From Spirosoma oryzae (GTDB lineage Bacteria; Bacteroidota; Bacteroidia; Cytophagales; Spirosomataceae), in NCBI RefSeq assembly GCF_003002825.1, contig NZ_PVTE01000012.1, positions 141,037 to 205,036 on the forward strand: a stretch of 64,000 nt of DNA, in the 5' to 3' direction. The position numbers were made by a program, and so were the translations under genes. Below, in pieces: positions 9,001 to 16,730 of this stretch. The notes below the pieces were generated by a model. That model was not told where the DNA came from, did not search any database, and worked only from the letters and a program-made list of their open reading frames with translations. Positions within the stretch are counted from its first letter, which is position 1; every line of letters starts with the position of its first letter.

Positions 9001-9239
9001 CGTTCCTGCGGGGCCGTAACCTGGTGCTGGGCTATACCCTGCCGTCTGAACTGGTGCAGCGGTGGAAGCTAAGCCGGCTCCGGGCCTATGTGTCGGCGCA
9101 GAACTTCTTCGTGCTGACCAAATACAGCGGGTACGACCCTGAAGTATCGACCTACGGTGATGCCTTCGCGCAGGGGATTCAATTCTTCGATTACCCCAAA
9201 TCGCGCGTGTTTACGGCAGGTCTGAACATTTCGCTCTAA
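6036..9239 (+). CDS. SusC/RagA family TonB-linked outer membrane protein
   Basis: The 1067-residue protein has a carboxypeptidase-like regulatory domain at about 68-142 (VTGQITDETGSGLPGASVVI), a TonB plug starting near 147 (EVVVVGYGTQKRSDLTGSVG, later NPLYVVDGI and GTRGANGVILVTTKRG) and a long outer-membrane barrel ending in the aromatic-rich C-terminus YPKSRVFTAGLNISL. It imports a large oligomer, typically a glycan, with SusD as the lid. The ATG at 6036 is preferred over in-frame upstream codons because those would put translation inside the leader hairpin. No glycoside hydrolase or dedicated regulator lies next to it, so the substrate cannot be named. Confidence 0.93.
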   Translation: MKNNYWKPGFLSGTVGVSVAHIWAAWALAGTTLAGPGELPAGLTPSSTTTISAPTLPTHNGPAERVAVTVTGQITDETGSGLPGASVVIKGTTNGTTTDANGSYSLSLPTGNETLVISYIGYLSQEIPASGRSRIDVKLVSDSKALNEVVVVGYGTQKRSDLTGSVGSVKSAELLDRPAINVEQSLQGRIAGVNVAINSGRPGGNSNIRIRGYSSINATNNPLYVVDGIIWAAGIDALNPADIENIDVLKDASATAIYGTRGANGVILVTTKRGRKGGTISYDTYVSSATLARKRDVLNAREFLALEDQAYQNVAKFDPAGWASGKYASKDPRIKRTALIGKLFDANLNPLYDVDWQNEITRNAISQNHNLSFTGGGDQTTFGLFLNYNDNQGIIRNTYLKRYTGRLVMDSQLKPWVKVGATLNYSNSDERRGDEGVGGNNIPRMMIEMVPIVPIRYPDGSYGRRQDYPDMESGDNPVALSNEDKRMYKKQVFGANAYADFTLMPGLNFRTTLGANLASQYNPFSETNLVQLTRPFRGYAEIWSYDTKFLQWQNYLTYNKQINANNSLNVVAGVELQKYNYLQWFSGVESLPDNYYEYYNLGVSGNPLPPSSSYNAYQMASYFARANYNYRDKILLTATGRFDGSSRFGANNKFAFFPSAAVAWRLSQEEFLKGSTVISDLKVRASYGLTGNSEINSYQSQANLSTNVSVIGGTRAPGTVIGTLANPNLRWEKTAQYDLGVSMSLLKGRIGIDADVYLKQTRDLLLSAPVPLSSGYASIYKNIGSMENRGLELSLNTVNIDNQTISWSTNFNISFLRNRVTALGDANDDIFPNPYFLNNTNILRVGESVGSFYGLVRTGTWGSAEADEAARYGRRPGDLKFQDLNNDGQINDQDRAITGKGIPTGYGTLSNTVRVKGFDLTLDLQYSYGNDILNLTHHSALDRTGQANSYGEVLNGWTPENQNTMIAQARPSYVYYDSKIDSYKVEDGSFLRGRNLVLGYTLPSELVQRWKLSRLRAYVSAQNFFVLTKYSGYDPEVSTYGDAFAQGIQFFDYPKSRVFTAGLNISL

Positions 9240-9263
9240 CCGACAATCTCAACGGATAATCTC

Positions 9264-10766
9264 ATGAACCGATTCTTTAAGCCACTGTACGGCCTGTTGC
9301 TGGGTGGCACGTTACTGGGCAGCTACGGCTGTACCAACTACCTCGACGAGGTAAACCGATCGAACTTTTCTCAAAATAGCTATTTCACCTCGGCCAGTCA
9401 GGCACAGTCGGCCGTTGATGGGCTATATGCGTCGCTGCGTATGTTCACGGCCGACAATGGCTACGGCGAACGACCCTGGGTTACGCTGGAGCTGATCAAC
9501 GGGCACGCCACGACGCTGGGGCAAAGCTTTTTCAACAGCCAGTTCATCAACCAGACGGCCGATGCGGCTAACCCACCCTTCCGCACGATCTGGCAGAGCA
9601 GCTACAACGCCATCGGCAGTGCGAATCTCGCCATTCAGCGCATTCCGGCCATTTCGATGGACGAAGCGCTGAAGAAAAATCTGCTGGGTCAGGCGTATTT
9701 CATGCGGGCGTTTTTTTACTACCACCTGGTCCGGCTGTACGGCGATGTGCCGCTTATTCTCGACCCGATCGACGCGTCGAGTACGCAGTTATACCCGACC
9801 CGGTCGCCCCAGGCCGACGTGTACGCATTGATCGTCAATGATCTGAAACAAGCCGAACAGGCGGGTCTTCCGACTACCGATCAGACGGGACGGGTCTCGA
9901 CCGGCGCGGTTAAATCGCTGCTGTCGAGCGTTTATCTGACGATGGCCGGCTACCCGCTGCAAAAGACGGAGAATTACGCGCTGGCGGCTGCGAAAGCCAA
10001 GGAAGTAATCGACCTGAACGTGTATCCGCTCTTTACATCGTATGACTACCTGCACGACAATGCGCACAAGAATCAGGGTGAACTGATCTTGCAGGCCCAG
10101 TATTCAAGCGCCATTGCGACCAACTCCATCAGCGCGCAGATCATTCCGTATTTCGCCCGCGTGTCGGTCTATGGCGATGAATATGGCTCCCTGATTCCAA
10201 CGGAAGGCTTTTACAAGACCTACGAATCGGGCGATCTACGGGCACAGGAACGACAGTTTTACTTCACGTCCTATCCATCAATCACCGACACGACCCGGAC
10301 GGTTCAGTTTGGCGTACATGCGTTGTATAAGTATTTTCATAAGGAAAGCGCGCTGAACCGGAACGTCAACTCCGACCAGAACTGGACGCTGCTGCGCATG
10401 CCGGAAGTAATGCTGATCTACGCAGAGGCCTCGAACGAAGCGAACGGTCCGACGGCAGCAGCGTACGCACAGATCAACGCAATTCGCAGCCGCGCCAAGC
10501 TACCAGCACTGACCGGCCTGACGAAAGATCAGTTCCGCGAAGCCATCTGGAAAGAGCGGTACCACGAACTGGCCTACGAAAACAAGGCGTACTTCGATAC
10601 GCAGCGCACACGCAAGGTCTACGATGTTCGCAACAACCGGATGGTCGATGCGATCGGCTTCACCAACGAAAGCGGCACGACCTTCACCGAGAAGTATCTC
10701 CTGTGGGGTCTCCCACAGTACGAGATCAACAACAACCGGGCGCTCACCCAGAATACCGGCTGGTAA
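9264..10766 (+). CDS. SusD/RagB family nutrient-binding outer membrane lipoprotein
   Basis: The 500-residue protein begins with a lipoprotein signal (MNRFFKPLYGLLLGGTLLGS then YGC, lipid-modified Cys23). It shows the SusD tetratricopeptide-like features: AQSAVDGLYASLR, LLGQAYFMRAFFYYHLVRLY and GDVPLILDP, then VMLIYAEASNEANG and FREAIWKERYHELAYEN towards the C-terminus. It sits on the cell surface and caps the SusC barrel. The gene starts 24 bases after susC and is followed by a strong terminator, so susCD is a two-gene unit. Confidence 0.93.
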   Translation: MNRFFKPLYGLLLGGTLLGSYGCTNYLDEVNRSNFSQNSYFTSASQAQSAVDGLYASLRMFTADNGYGERPWVTLELINGHATTLGQSFFNSQFINQTADAANPPFRTIWQSSYNAIGSANLAIQRIPAISMDEALKKNLLGQAYFMRAFFYYHLVRLYGDVPLILDPIDASSTQLYPTRSPQADVYALIVNDLKQAEQAGLPTTDQTGRVSTGAVKSLLSSVYLTMAGYPLQKTENYALAAAKAKEVIDLNVYPLFTSYDYLHDNAHKNQGELILQAQYSSAIATNSISAQIIPYFARVSVYGDEYGSLIPTEGFYKTYESGDLRAQERQFYFTSYPSITDTTRTVQFGVHALYKYFHKESALNRNVNSDQNWTLLRMPEVMLIYAEASNEANGPTAAAYAQINAIRSRAKLPALTGLTKDQFREAIWKERYHELAYENKAYFDTQRTRKVYDVRNNRMVDAIGFTNESGTTFTEKYLLWGLPQYEINNNRALTQNTGW

Positions 10767-10790
10767 TAAACAAAATGCATTAGAAACAGA

Positions 10791-10823
10791 AGGCAGCGTC
10801 TCGATGAAACGCTGCCTTTTTTT
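10791..10823 (+). terminator. Intrinsic terminator of susCD
   Basis: AGGCAGCGT (10791-10799) pairs perfectly with ACGCTGCCT (10809-10817) and is followed by a run of seven T. Confidence 0.9.
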
Positions 10824-10937
10824 GTAGCCCAGACGTCCACGTCTGGTAGGCACGAAGTGACCAAAAATTACCGTCTGCAAGAGTTAGCCTTGCGCCCACC
10901 AGACGCGGACGTCTGGGCTACACAACGTCTGGGCTAC
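10824..10937. repeat. Intergenic inverted repeat bounded by GTAGCCCAGAC / GTCTGGGCTAC
   Basis: GTAGCCCAGAC at 10824-10834 is mirrored by GTCTGGGCTAC at 10911-10921, and the right end is repeated once more at 10927-10937. The inner parts of the arms (CGTCCACGTCTGG and CCAGACGCGGACG) also pair, forming a long imperfect hairpin directly after the susCD terminator. The same 11-base left boundary recurs at 33116-33126. Confidence 0.75.
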
Positions 10938-10938
10938 A

Positions 10939-11922
10939 CTACACAAACGCCTTCCGTGCGTCGGTCAATAGCTGTGCTTTCTGATCGAGTGAAAGGGGAA
11001 GGGGAAGCGGAGCCAGCCCGATGAGTCGGCGCATGATTTCGACGGCACTAAATTGCTGGCAAAGCTTCTCATCGAACGAGGCTGTTTCGCGGTACACCGT
11101 CAACACTCGTTTCCTCGTCGATTCCGGCTGATTGGCTAGTTGCAGATGAGCCACAAACACCCCCAGGTCGTATTCGGGTGGTCCGTAGAAACAGCATTCA
11201 GGATCGATGATTTTAGGGCCGGCATCGGTACGCAGCCAGCTACCGGGATAATAATCACCGTGGAGTAGGGTCGGTCCGTCGGCCAGATACACGTCCCCCA
11301 GCCGTTGAATAGCAGTCTTCAATGCACTATCCGTTTTGTAGGACATGGCCAGTTCCTGCAAACCCGGCTGTACGGTGTCCAGATCGAACCTATTGTCGAT
11401 CTGGAAGGGATAAACAAACAGGTGTTCGTGATTCAGTGCCCGCATAGCCTTGTTACGAAGAACAGGCGTGGGCGTAACTACCGCAAAGTGATGATGCAGA
11501 TTAGCCAGATACTCCGTTAGCACCACCTGCTCGTCATCCCCCAGCAGTTGTCCGGGCTGGTACAGGTTCGTGTAATCCCGCGCTCGTCCCAGATCCTCCA
11601 GTACCAGTATATTGTTTTCAGGGTCGAGGCCCAGCAGGTGCGGCATCTGCTCCGCCAGCATCGGCACGTCCTGGACTGCTTCGTAGAAATGCCCTTCGAT
11701 GATAGCCCGCTCCGCTGGTGCCACTATGGTCGGGTACTTCTCAACGTACCCCCGCGCCTGCTTGACGATCAGCGATCGAATAGGTGTACTGATCCGCAGT
11801 ATATAATTCATGTTGCCCTCACCGGGCTTTTCCAGCGTCGTGATCGATTCTGATTCATCGATCCAGCCGCGCCGGACGAGATAATCCCGAAGTAGCTGGG
11901 GTTCCTGAGCGTTCAGCAGCAT
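10939..11922 (-). CDS. Phosphotransferase of the aminoglycoside/methylthioribose kinase superfamily
   Basis: The 327-residue cytoplasmic kinase has a nucleotide loop in KPGEGNMNYILRI, the catalytic loop LLHGDYYPGSWLR near residue 222 and the metal-binding segment KIIDPECCFYGPPEYDLG. The wording of that segment (IDPE-x3-YGP-x3-D-x-G) is closest to 5-methylthioribose kinase (MtnK), and GEGNMNYILRI fits too. No methionine-salvage gene is next to it, so the substrate could be methylthioribose or another small hydroxyl compound. It is a single gene, convergent with susCD. Confidence 0.75.
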   Translation of the reverse strand: MLLNAQEPQLLRDYLVRRGWIDESESITTLEKPGEGNMNYILRISTPIRSLIVKQARGYVEKYPTIVAPAERAIIEGHFYEAVQDVPMLAEQMPHLLGLDPENNILVLEDLGRARDYTNLYQPGQLLGDDEQVVLTEYLANLHHHFAVVTPTPVLRNKAMRALNHEHLFVYPFQIDNRFDLDTVQPGLQELAMSYKTDSALKTAIQRLGDVYLADGPTLLHGDYYPGSWLRTDAGPKIIDPECCFYGPPEYDLGVFVAHLQLANQPESTRKRVLTVYRETASFDEKLCQQFSAVEIMRRLIGLAPLPLPLSLDQKAQLLTDARKAFV

Positions 11923-11967
11923 ACAAAAGGTTGACTATATGGTAACAAATTAGAAGTCAGCACTTAA

Positions 11968-14217
11968 CTACCGCACCACCGCCAGCTTTCCAGCCACACC
12001 CTCCGTACCGGTGGCCGTTACAACTACAACTAGGTAAACACCCGTTTGCACGGAGCGGCCCCGGTAGTCGAGCAGATTCCAGGCGGCCGTACCTCCCTGT
12101 GAGCGGGTTTCGTAGACGAGCTGTCCGCCCGCATCCAGAATTTTCACCGTTGCGTTGTCTGTGAGCCCTGTTATGCCCACCGAGCCGGTAAAGTCGGGCC
12201 GGACGGGATTGGGGAAGATGGTCGGACTACCCAGTGCATCGGCGGGGTCAGTTGCTGTAGTCTGGTACGAAACAAGGCCATTGGTCGTCTGGATAAACAG
12301 GCGGCCCGACTGCGGTTCAACGGCTAGCGCCGAAATTGACCGTAGCGGCAGCGGACTGGTATCATCGGTCAAGGTTTCGAGCAGTTGCGATCCGTCGGGC
12401 GACACGCGGTACACGCCCGTCCGGGTCGACAGCCATTTCCGGTTTCCCCCATCAACGACGATAGCCGTTATCAGCTCGTTGATCAGTAATCGAATCCGGT
12501 TACTATACGGTGGCCGTGCATTGATTGCCCTGACGAACGGATCGCTCAGGTTATCGAAAACGGTGGGTCCCAAATCGGTCCCGACCCAGATCGCGCCCAG
12601 TCTGTCTTTCGCCAGTGTCCGAACGCTATTCGTCAATAAGCCCCCACCGTTGATGACGGTCGTCAACGGGCGCAACCGGTTGGTTTGCGGATCGAATACC
12701 AGCAAGCCACTACCGACCGATAACCGCATCCAGATGTAGCCGCCGTCGTCGGGCACGAGTTGCTGAATATCCTGCGTCGTTACGGCCGGAAACGACGTGA
12801 ACGTGCCGTCGGGTCGTCGTACGTGCAGCGTGGCCGTACGCGCCAGCGAACCTCCGGTGGCGATCCATAAATTTCCCAGTGCATCAGCCGCCAGACTGGT
12901 GATGTATTCGCCAACGGCGACGGGCAGCGGTATATTGACGAGTGTCGGCTGATCGGCCGTTTGCTGCCAGAGTCCGGTTCCGAAGCCACCCAGGTAGAGC
13001 GTTTGCGTAGCCGACAAATAGGCCGCAGCACTAAAGCCCTGCCCTACCCCCTGCGCGCTTAATGACTGCCACTGATTCGCCGACACCTGTAACTGACTTG
13101 CCGGCGTCTGACTTGCCGACAGCGCCGTCGCATTCTGCGGCCCGTTAGGCAATGCGACGAGCCGATCGGCATAAGCGTATAACGTGCTGAACGTATCACG
13201 GTCGGGTCCGGCCGGCGCAAGCGCGCGCACGGCACCGCCCGACACCAGTAGCAGGCCACTCTGCCCGTCGGCGATCCAAAGGCTGGTTCCGTCCAGGACG
13301 ACCTCACGTGGGTCAGCAAGCAACGGGCTACTGACGGTGCCGATAGTCGATGCCGTAACGGATTGCCCGGTGACAACGATCGTACCCGCATCGGCGCTGC
13401 TGGTACTCGAAAACTGCCGGACCAGCGTCGTTGATGCCGATTGCGTCAGTATCCACCCGCCCCCCGACCGGTCGTAAATACCCTGCCCGTTTACCGTGGT
13501 CGATACACGTCCCTGCCGGGTAACGAGTGTATTGGGTGAGCCCGGCGGGTTGCCGATGATGCGCCAGTTGGCGGGGTCAGCCAGGTTGGTACCCGACGCA
13601 AGCCGTACCGCCCGGATGGCCTGAGGTACTGTTGCCGTCGCCGATACCGGTGCCGTCAGCGCGTACAGACTATCACCGACGACGGCTGTCTGATAGATGG
13701 GTAGCTGAGCCCCGTTACTGCGCCGGCTGAAGTACGTATCCCGGATGTCGTTGGTGGTCAGATTCAGCACGACCAGGCCGAAGTCGGTGCTCAGGTACGC
13801 CAGATTATCGACCCGGTTGATGAAGTTTATCCCCCGTGCATCAGGCAGACTGGTTGCCGTAGCAATGGTCGAAATGGTTTGTATGCTACCCGGCTCCCCC
13901 GTGGTAGTCAAACTTAGCAGATCGATCGTGCCGGTCCGGTACGCAATCAGGAGCCGCGACTGATCGGGCAGGTACAGCAGACGGCTGACACCCACGTCCG
14001 ACAGGCCGTCCTGCCGCGTCAGCGTTATGGTCTCACCCGTCGTTTTATCGTAGGCAAACAGCCCGTTAGCCGTAGCGGCATAGACGTACTGCCCCGCCAG
14101 CGCGACCGACTGCGCCGACCGGTAGCTGACATGCGAGCGCCAGTTACCAATCTGCGCGTACACGCCCGCCGACAGCAGCAGCCACAGCCAGCCAAGCAGC
14201 AACAGTCGCTTACACAT
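11968..14217 (-). CDS. porZ: PorZ-like two-component-regulator-propeller protein with T9SS sorting domain
   Basis: Starting at the ATG at 14217 the product has 749 residues: a signal peptide ([20 protein letters not shown]), then beta-propeller repeats beginning [20 protein letters not shown], with recurring [18 protein letters not shown] and [13 protein letters not shown], and a C-terminal type IX secretion sorting domain from about 665 ([31 protein letters not shown]). PorZ is part of the cell-surface attachment complex of the type IX system. An alternative start is the ATG at 14229. The start overlaps the tdk stop, so the two genes are translationally linked. Assignment to PorZ itself over a paralogue is probable but not certain. 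Confidence 0.8.
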   Translation of the reverse strand: MCKRLLLLGWLWLLLSAGVYAQIGNWRSHVSYRSAQSVALAGQYVYAATANGLFAYDKTTGETITLTRQDGLSDVGVSRLLYLPDQSRLLIAYRTGTIDLLSLTTTGEPGSIQTISTIATATSLPDARGINFINRVDNLAYLSTDFGLVVLNLTTNDIRDTYFSRRSNGAQLPIYQTAVVGDSLYALTAPVSATATVPQAIRAVRLASGTNLADPANWRIIGNPPGSPNTLVTRQGRVSTTVNGQGIYDRSGGGWILTQSASTTLVRQFSSTSSADAGTIVVTGQSVTASTIGTVSSPLLADPREVVLDGTSLWIADGQSGLLLVSGGAVRALAPAGPDRDTFSTLYAYADRLVALPNGPQNATALSASQTPASQLQVSANQWQSLSAQGVGQGFSAAAYLSATQTLYLGGFGTGLWQQTADQPTLVNIPLPVAVGEYITSLAADALGNLWIATGGSLARTATLHVRRPDGTFTSFPAVTTQDIQQLVPDDGGYIWMRLSVGSGLLVFDPQTNRLRPLTTVINGGGLLTNSVRTLAKDRLGAIWVGTDLGPTVFDNLSDPFVRAINARPPYSNRIRLLINELITAIVVDGGNRKWLSTRTGVYRVSPDGSQLLETLTDDTSPLPLRSISALAVEPQSGRLFIQTTNGLVSYQTTATDPADALGSPTIFPNPVRPDFTGSVGITGLTDNATVKILDAGGQLVYETRSQGGTAAWNLLDYRGRSVQTGVYLVVVVTATGTEGVAGKLAVVR

Positions 14218-14833
14218 GCTCTGGTTCATAGACCCACTCCCGGCGACCAGCATCGGCCCCCAGATTGAAACAACGGCGACACCGGGCTTCGTAACTATCG
14301 GTTTCGCCCAGTAATACCCGTTCCTGCGACGGCACCAGCCGGTACGAATGCTGGGCAATGTCGCCACAGACGACGCAGATGGCGTGCACCTTCGTAACGT
14401 ATTCGGCAATGGCCATCAACTGCGGCATACAGCCGAACGGTTTTCCCGCAAAATCCATGTCCAGCCCGGCCACCACAACCCGCTTACCCTGGTTCGCCAG
14501 CGTCTGACACACAGTCGTGATGTCGCTATCGAAAAACTGGGCCTCGTCGATACCCACTACTTCGGCATCGCCCGCCAGGGCAAGAATATCAGTTGCTTTC
14601 TGCACTGGCACCGACTCGATGGTTTGCGCCGAATGCGACACGATGTTTTCGTCGTCGTACCGGGTGTCGATAGCCGGTTTGGCGATCCGAACACTCAGTT
14701 TGGCAATGCGGGCGCGATTCAGCCGCCGGATCAGTTCCTCGGTTTTTCCCGAAAACATCGACCCACAGATTACTTCGATCCAGCCAGTTCGGAGGTGAGG
14801 TGGTTCGCGTCGGCGGGACGGTTCGATAAACAT
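14210..14833 (-). CDS. tdk: Thymidine kinase
   Basis: The 207-residue type II thymidine kinase shows the P-loop [15 protein letters not shown], the Walker B-like segment [10 protein letters not shown], the lasso-region [14 protein letters not shown] and two zinc-binding CxxC pairs (CVVCG and ARCRRCF). It phosphorylates thymidine with ATP for nucleotide salvage. The ATG at 14833 is chosen because it places the P-loop at the usual distance; the longer upstream frame has no family similarity. A -7 box (TATTTTTG on the minus strand) lies at 14894-14887. The 3' end overlaps the porZ-like gene by 8 bases. Confidence 0.93.
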   Translation of the reverse strand: MFIEPSRRREPPHLRTGWIEVICGSMFSGKTEELIRRLNRARIAKLSVRIAKPAIDTRYDDENIVSHSAQTIESVPVQKATDILALAGDAEVVGIDEAQFFDSDITTVCQTLANQGKRVVVAGLDMDFAGKPFGCMPQLMAIAEYVTKVHAICVVCGDIAQHSYRLVPSQERVLLGETDSYEARCRRCFNLGADAGRREWVYEPEHV

Positions 14834-15110
14834 AACGGAGTCGATTACGGATGATTGGTGTCGCGTCCGGCGATCGGCGCAATAGACAAAAATAGGTTTC
14901 GAAACCGTATGGCCCGATACAAACTGGCAACTATTGTCAACGCCCGCCCTCCGTTGGCCCAAAACCGCGCTGCGCCCCGGTCTGCTGGGTAGGTTCGGGG
15001 GAAAGGCGCTTTTTTTTGAAGCCAACAATTGGCAAGTTTGTTGTTAAATGGGAACCGGTATGGTCTCCATCGACTCACACGCGGCAATTCATCTACAACG
15101 GTCTCTACTG

Positions 15111-16502
15111 ATGTCCAATAAGTTCAATGCGAACGCCCTCAATGACTACAGCCGTTCGTATGCCCGGCGCATTGCCGCCGATTTCTACCAACAGCATACA
15201 ACGATCTCCGGCAGTCAGATTCTGTCCCTGACACCCATCAACCAGATCAACCTGCTCGTCATCGGCACGCTGTCGACCAAGTGGCAGGCCGACGCCGAGA
15301 AGTTTCGCAGTCCGTACTTCGATTTCACCCATGCCGACGTAGAGGAAGCGTTACAGCATTTCATGAACGTGGTCTCGCAGCATATCTCGGTTCGGCGCGA
15401 ACACCTCGAACCGCTACTGTCCGATGCTGTTCGCCGGACCATTATCCTGATTTTCGACCCGCGCGCTTATTTCGATGAGCTACTCCGTAACCAGCCCGAG
15501 TTTACGCTGACGGCCGACTCGCTGAGACAGATCAGCCGATTCACGAAGATCAACCAGTTTATCTCGGCCCACCTGACGCAGCGCATGAACGGCAAACCGT
15601 TTATCTACGTCAATCAGGCGATTGGGTATCTCGACGAAGCCTTTGCCCAGAAGGCACACGAAATTGAGCATTACGATAAGTTCGTCAGTATTTTCTCCGA
15701 GAAAGTACCGATGGATGTTTCGGCCCTGCTCCGCAGTCACGTTCCCGACAGTATTCCGCCGGGACCATCCCGCTCGTTTTTCGACATGGCTACCGAGTCC
15801 GCCGTGCCCCCTGCTCCACTCGTTGCGCCGGGCGCCGATGCGTCGGGCGTCGATACGTCGAACACCGAGCCGGCGCAGTCGGCCGTATCACCCGTTCCTA
15901 CCGAGCCAGCCAATGCACCTGCTCCATCTGAATCCGCTACGGTAATGCCAGAAACGCCGAAAGAGCAACCTCTTTCGGCGGCTGATACTACAGCCGCTAC
16001 CACGTCGGCCGCTACCACGTCGGCAGATTCGGCGTCGGGCGGGCCTATGTTTCTGGGTGGGGATTCCGGCCCGGAACCGGTAGCGCCCATTAGTCAGCCG
16101 TCGCAGCTATCAACAGGGGGCATCAGTCAACCGAGCGTTAGCCAGACCAACGACACGCTCAACGTAGGTGGCACCGATGATGATGAGCTGATCACGCTCA
16201 ACGACATTCTGCGCGGTAAGACGCCGGCTACGACGGAAAGTGTTGCCGAAACCTTCACGCATGCGCCGATCGAAACCGTTGGCCGTAGCATTTCGCTAAA
16301 CCAGAAGTTCCGCTTTATCAATCAGCTGTTCAATGGGAACACAGCCGCCTATAACCAGGCTGTTGCCGAACTCGACACACTGAACAACTACGGACAGGCA
16401 CTGGATCTGATTCAATACCGCTACGCGTCGCAGTATTCCTGGGATATGAATAGCGACGAGGTGAATGAACTGATCGATATTCTAAAGCGCCGGTTCGCCT
16501 AG
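15111..16502 (+). CDS. Unknown two-part protein with a Pro/Ala/Thr-rich linker
   Basis: I do not recognise the family. The 463-residue protein has a helical N-terminal domain of about 220 residues (NDYSRSYARRIAADFYQQHT ... KWQADAEKFRSPYFDFTHAD), a long low-complexity linker rich in Pro, Ala, Ser and Thr (about 225-350), and a short conserved-looking C-terminal domain with RSISLNQKFRFINQLFNGNT and YNQAVAELDTLNNYGQALDL. No signal peptide or membrane segment is present, so it is probably cytoplasmic. The last segment could be a docking helix bundle. It is followed by a terminator at 16521-16562. Confidence 0.7.
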   Translation: MSNKFNANALNDYSRSYARRIAADFYQQHTTISGSQILSLTPINQINLLVIGTLSTKWQADAEKFRSPYFDFTHADVEEALQHFMNVVSQHISVRREHLEPLLSDAVRRTIILIFDPRAYFDELLRNQPEFTLTADSLRQISRFTKINQFISAHLTQRMNGKPFIYVNQAIGYLDEAFAQKAHEIEHYDKFVSIFSEKVPMDVSALLRSHVPDSIPPGPSRSFFDMATESAVPPAPLVAPGADASGVDTSNTEPAQSAVSPVPTEPANAPAPSESATVMPETPKEQPLSAADTTAATTSAATTSADSASGGPMFLGGDSGPEPVAPISQPSQLSTGGISQPSVSQTNDTLNVGGTDDDELITLNDILRGKTPATTESVAETFTHAPIETVGRSISLNQKFRFINQLFNGNTAAYNQAVAELDTLNNYGQALDLIQYRYASQYSWDMNSDEVNELIDILKRRFA

Positions 16503-16520
16503 CCGGGTCCGTTTGTCGAC

Positions 16521-16562
16521 ACGCCGGGCTGTTCACTTTTTTGCCGAGCAGTCCGGCGTTTT
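16521..16562 (+). terminator. Terminator after the linker protein gene
   Basis: ACGCCGG (16521-16527) pairs with CCGGCGT (16553-16559), and an inner CTG/CAG pair continues the stem. Four T follow. Confidence 0.6.
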
Positions 16563-16730
16563 CGTTACTTCTGCCAATAGCACCGGTCCTAGTGCCATTC
16601 AGATTCGTGTAGCGCTAACCGCACGGTACACGCGCCATACTCACTCCTGCCCAACGTTCGACTGCTTTTCATTTCAGGCCATTCCGTGCGCCGTTAACAG
16701 CATGGACATCCACACCTGACTTGATTTACT

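Noticed and set aside
16513..16719. 68-codon plus-strand frame after the linker-protein gene
   Set aside because: It runs across the terminator hairpin at 16521-16562 and has no motif.
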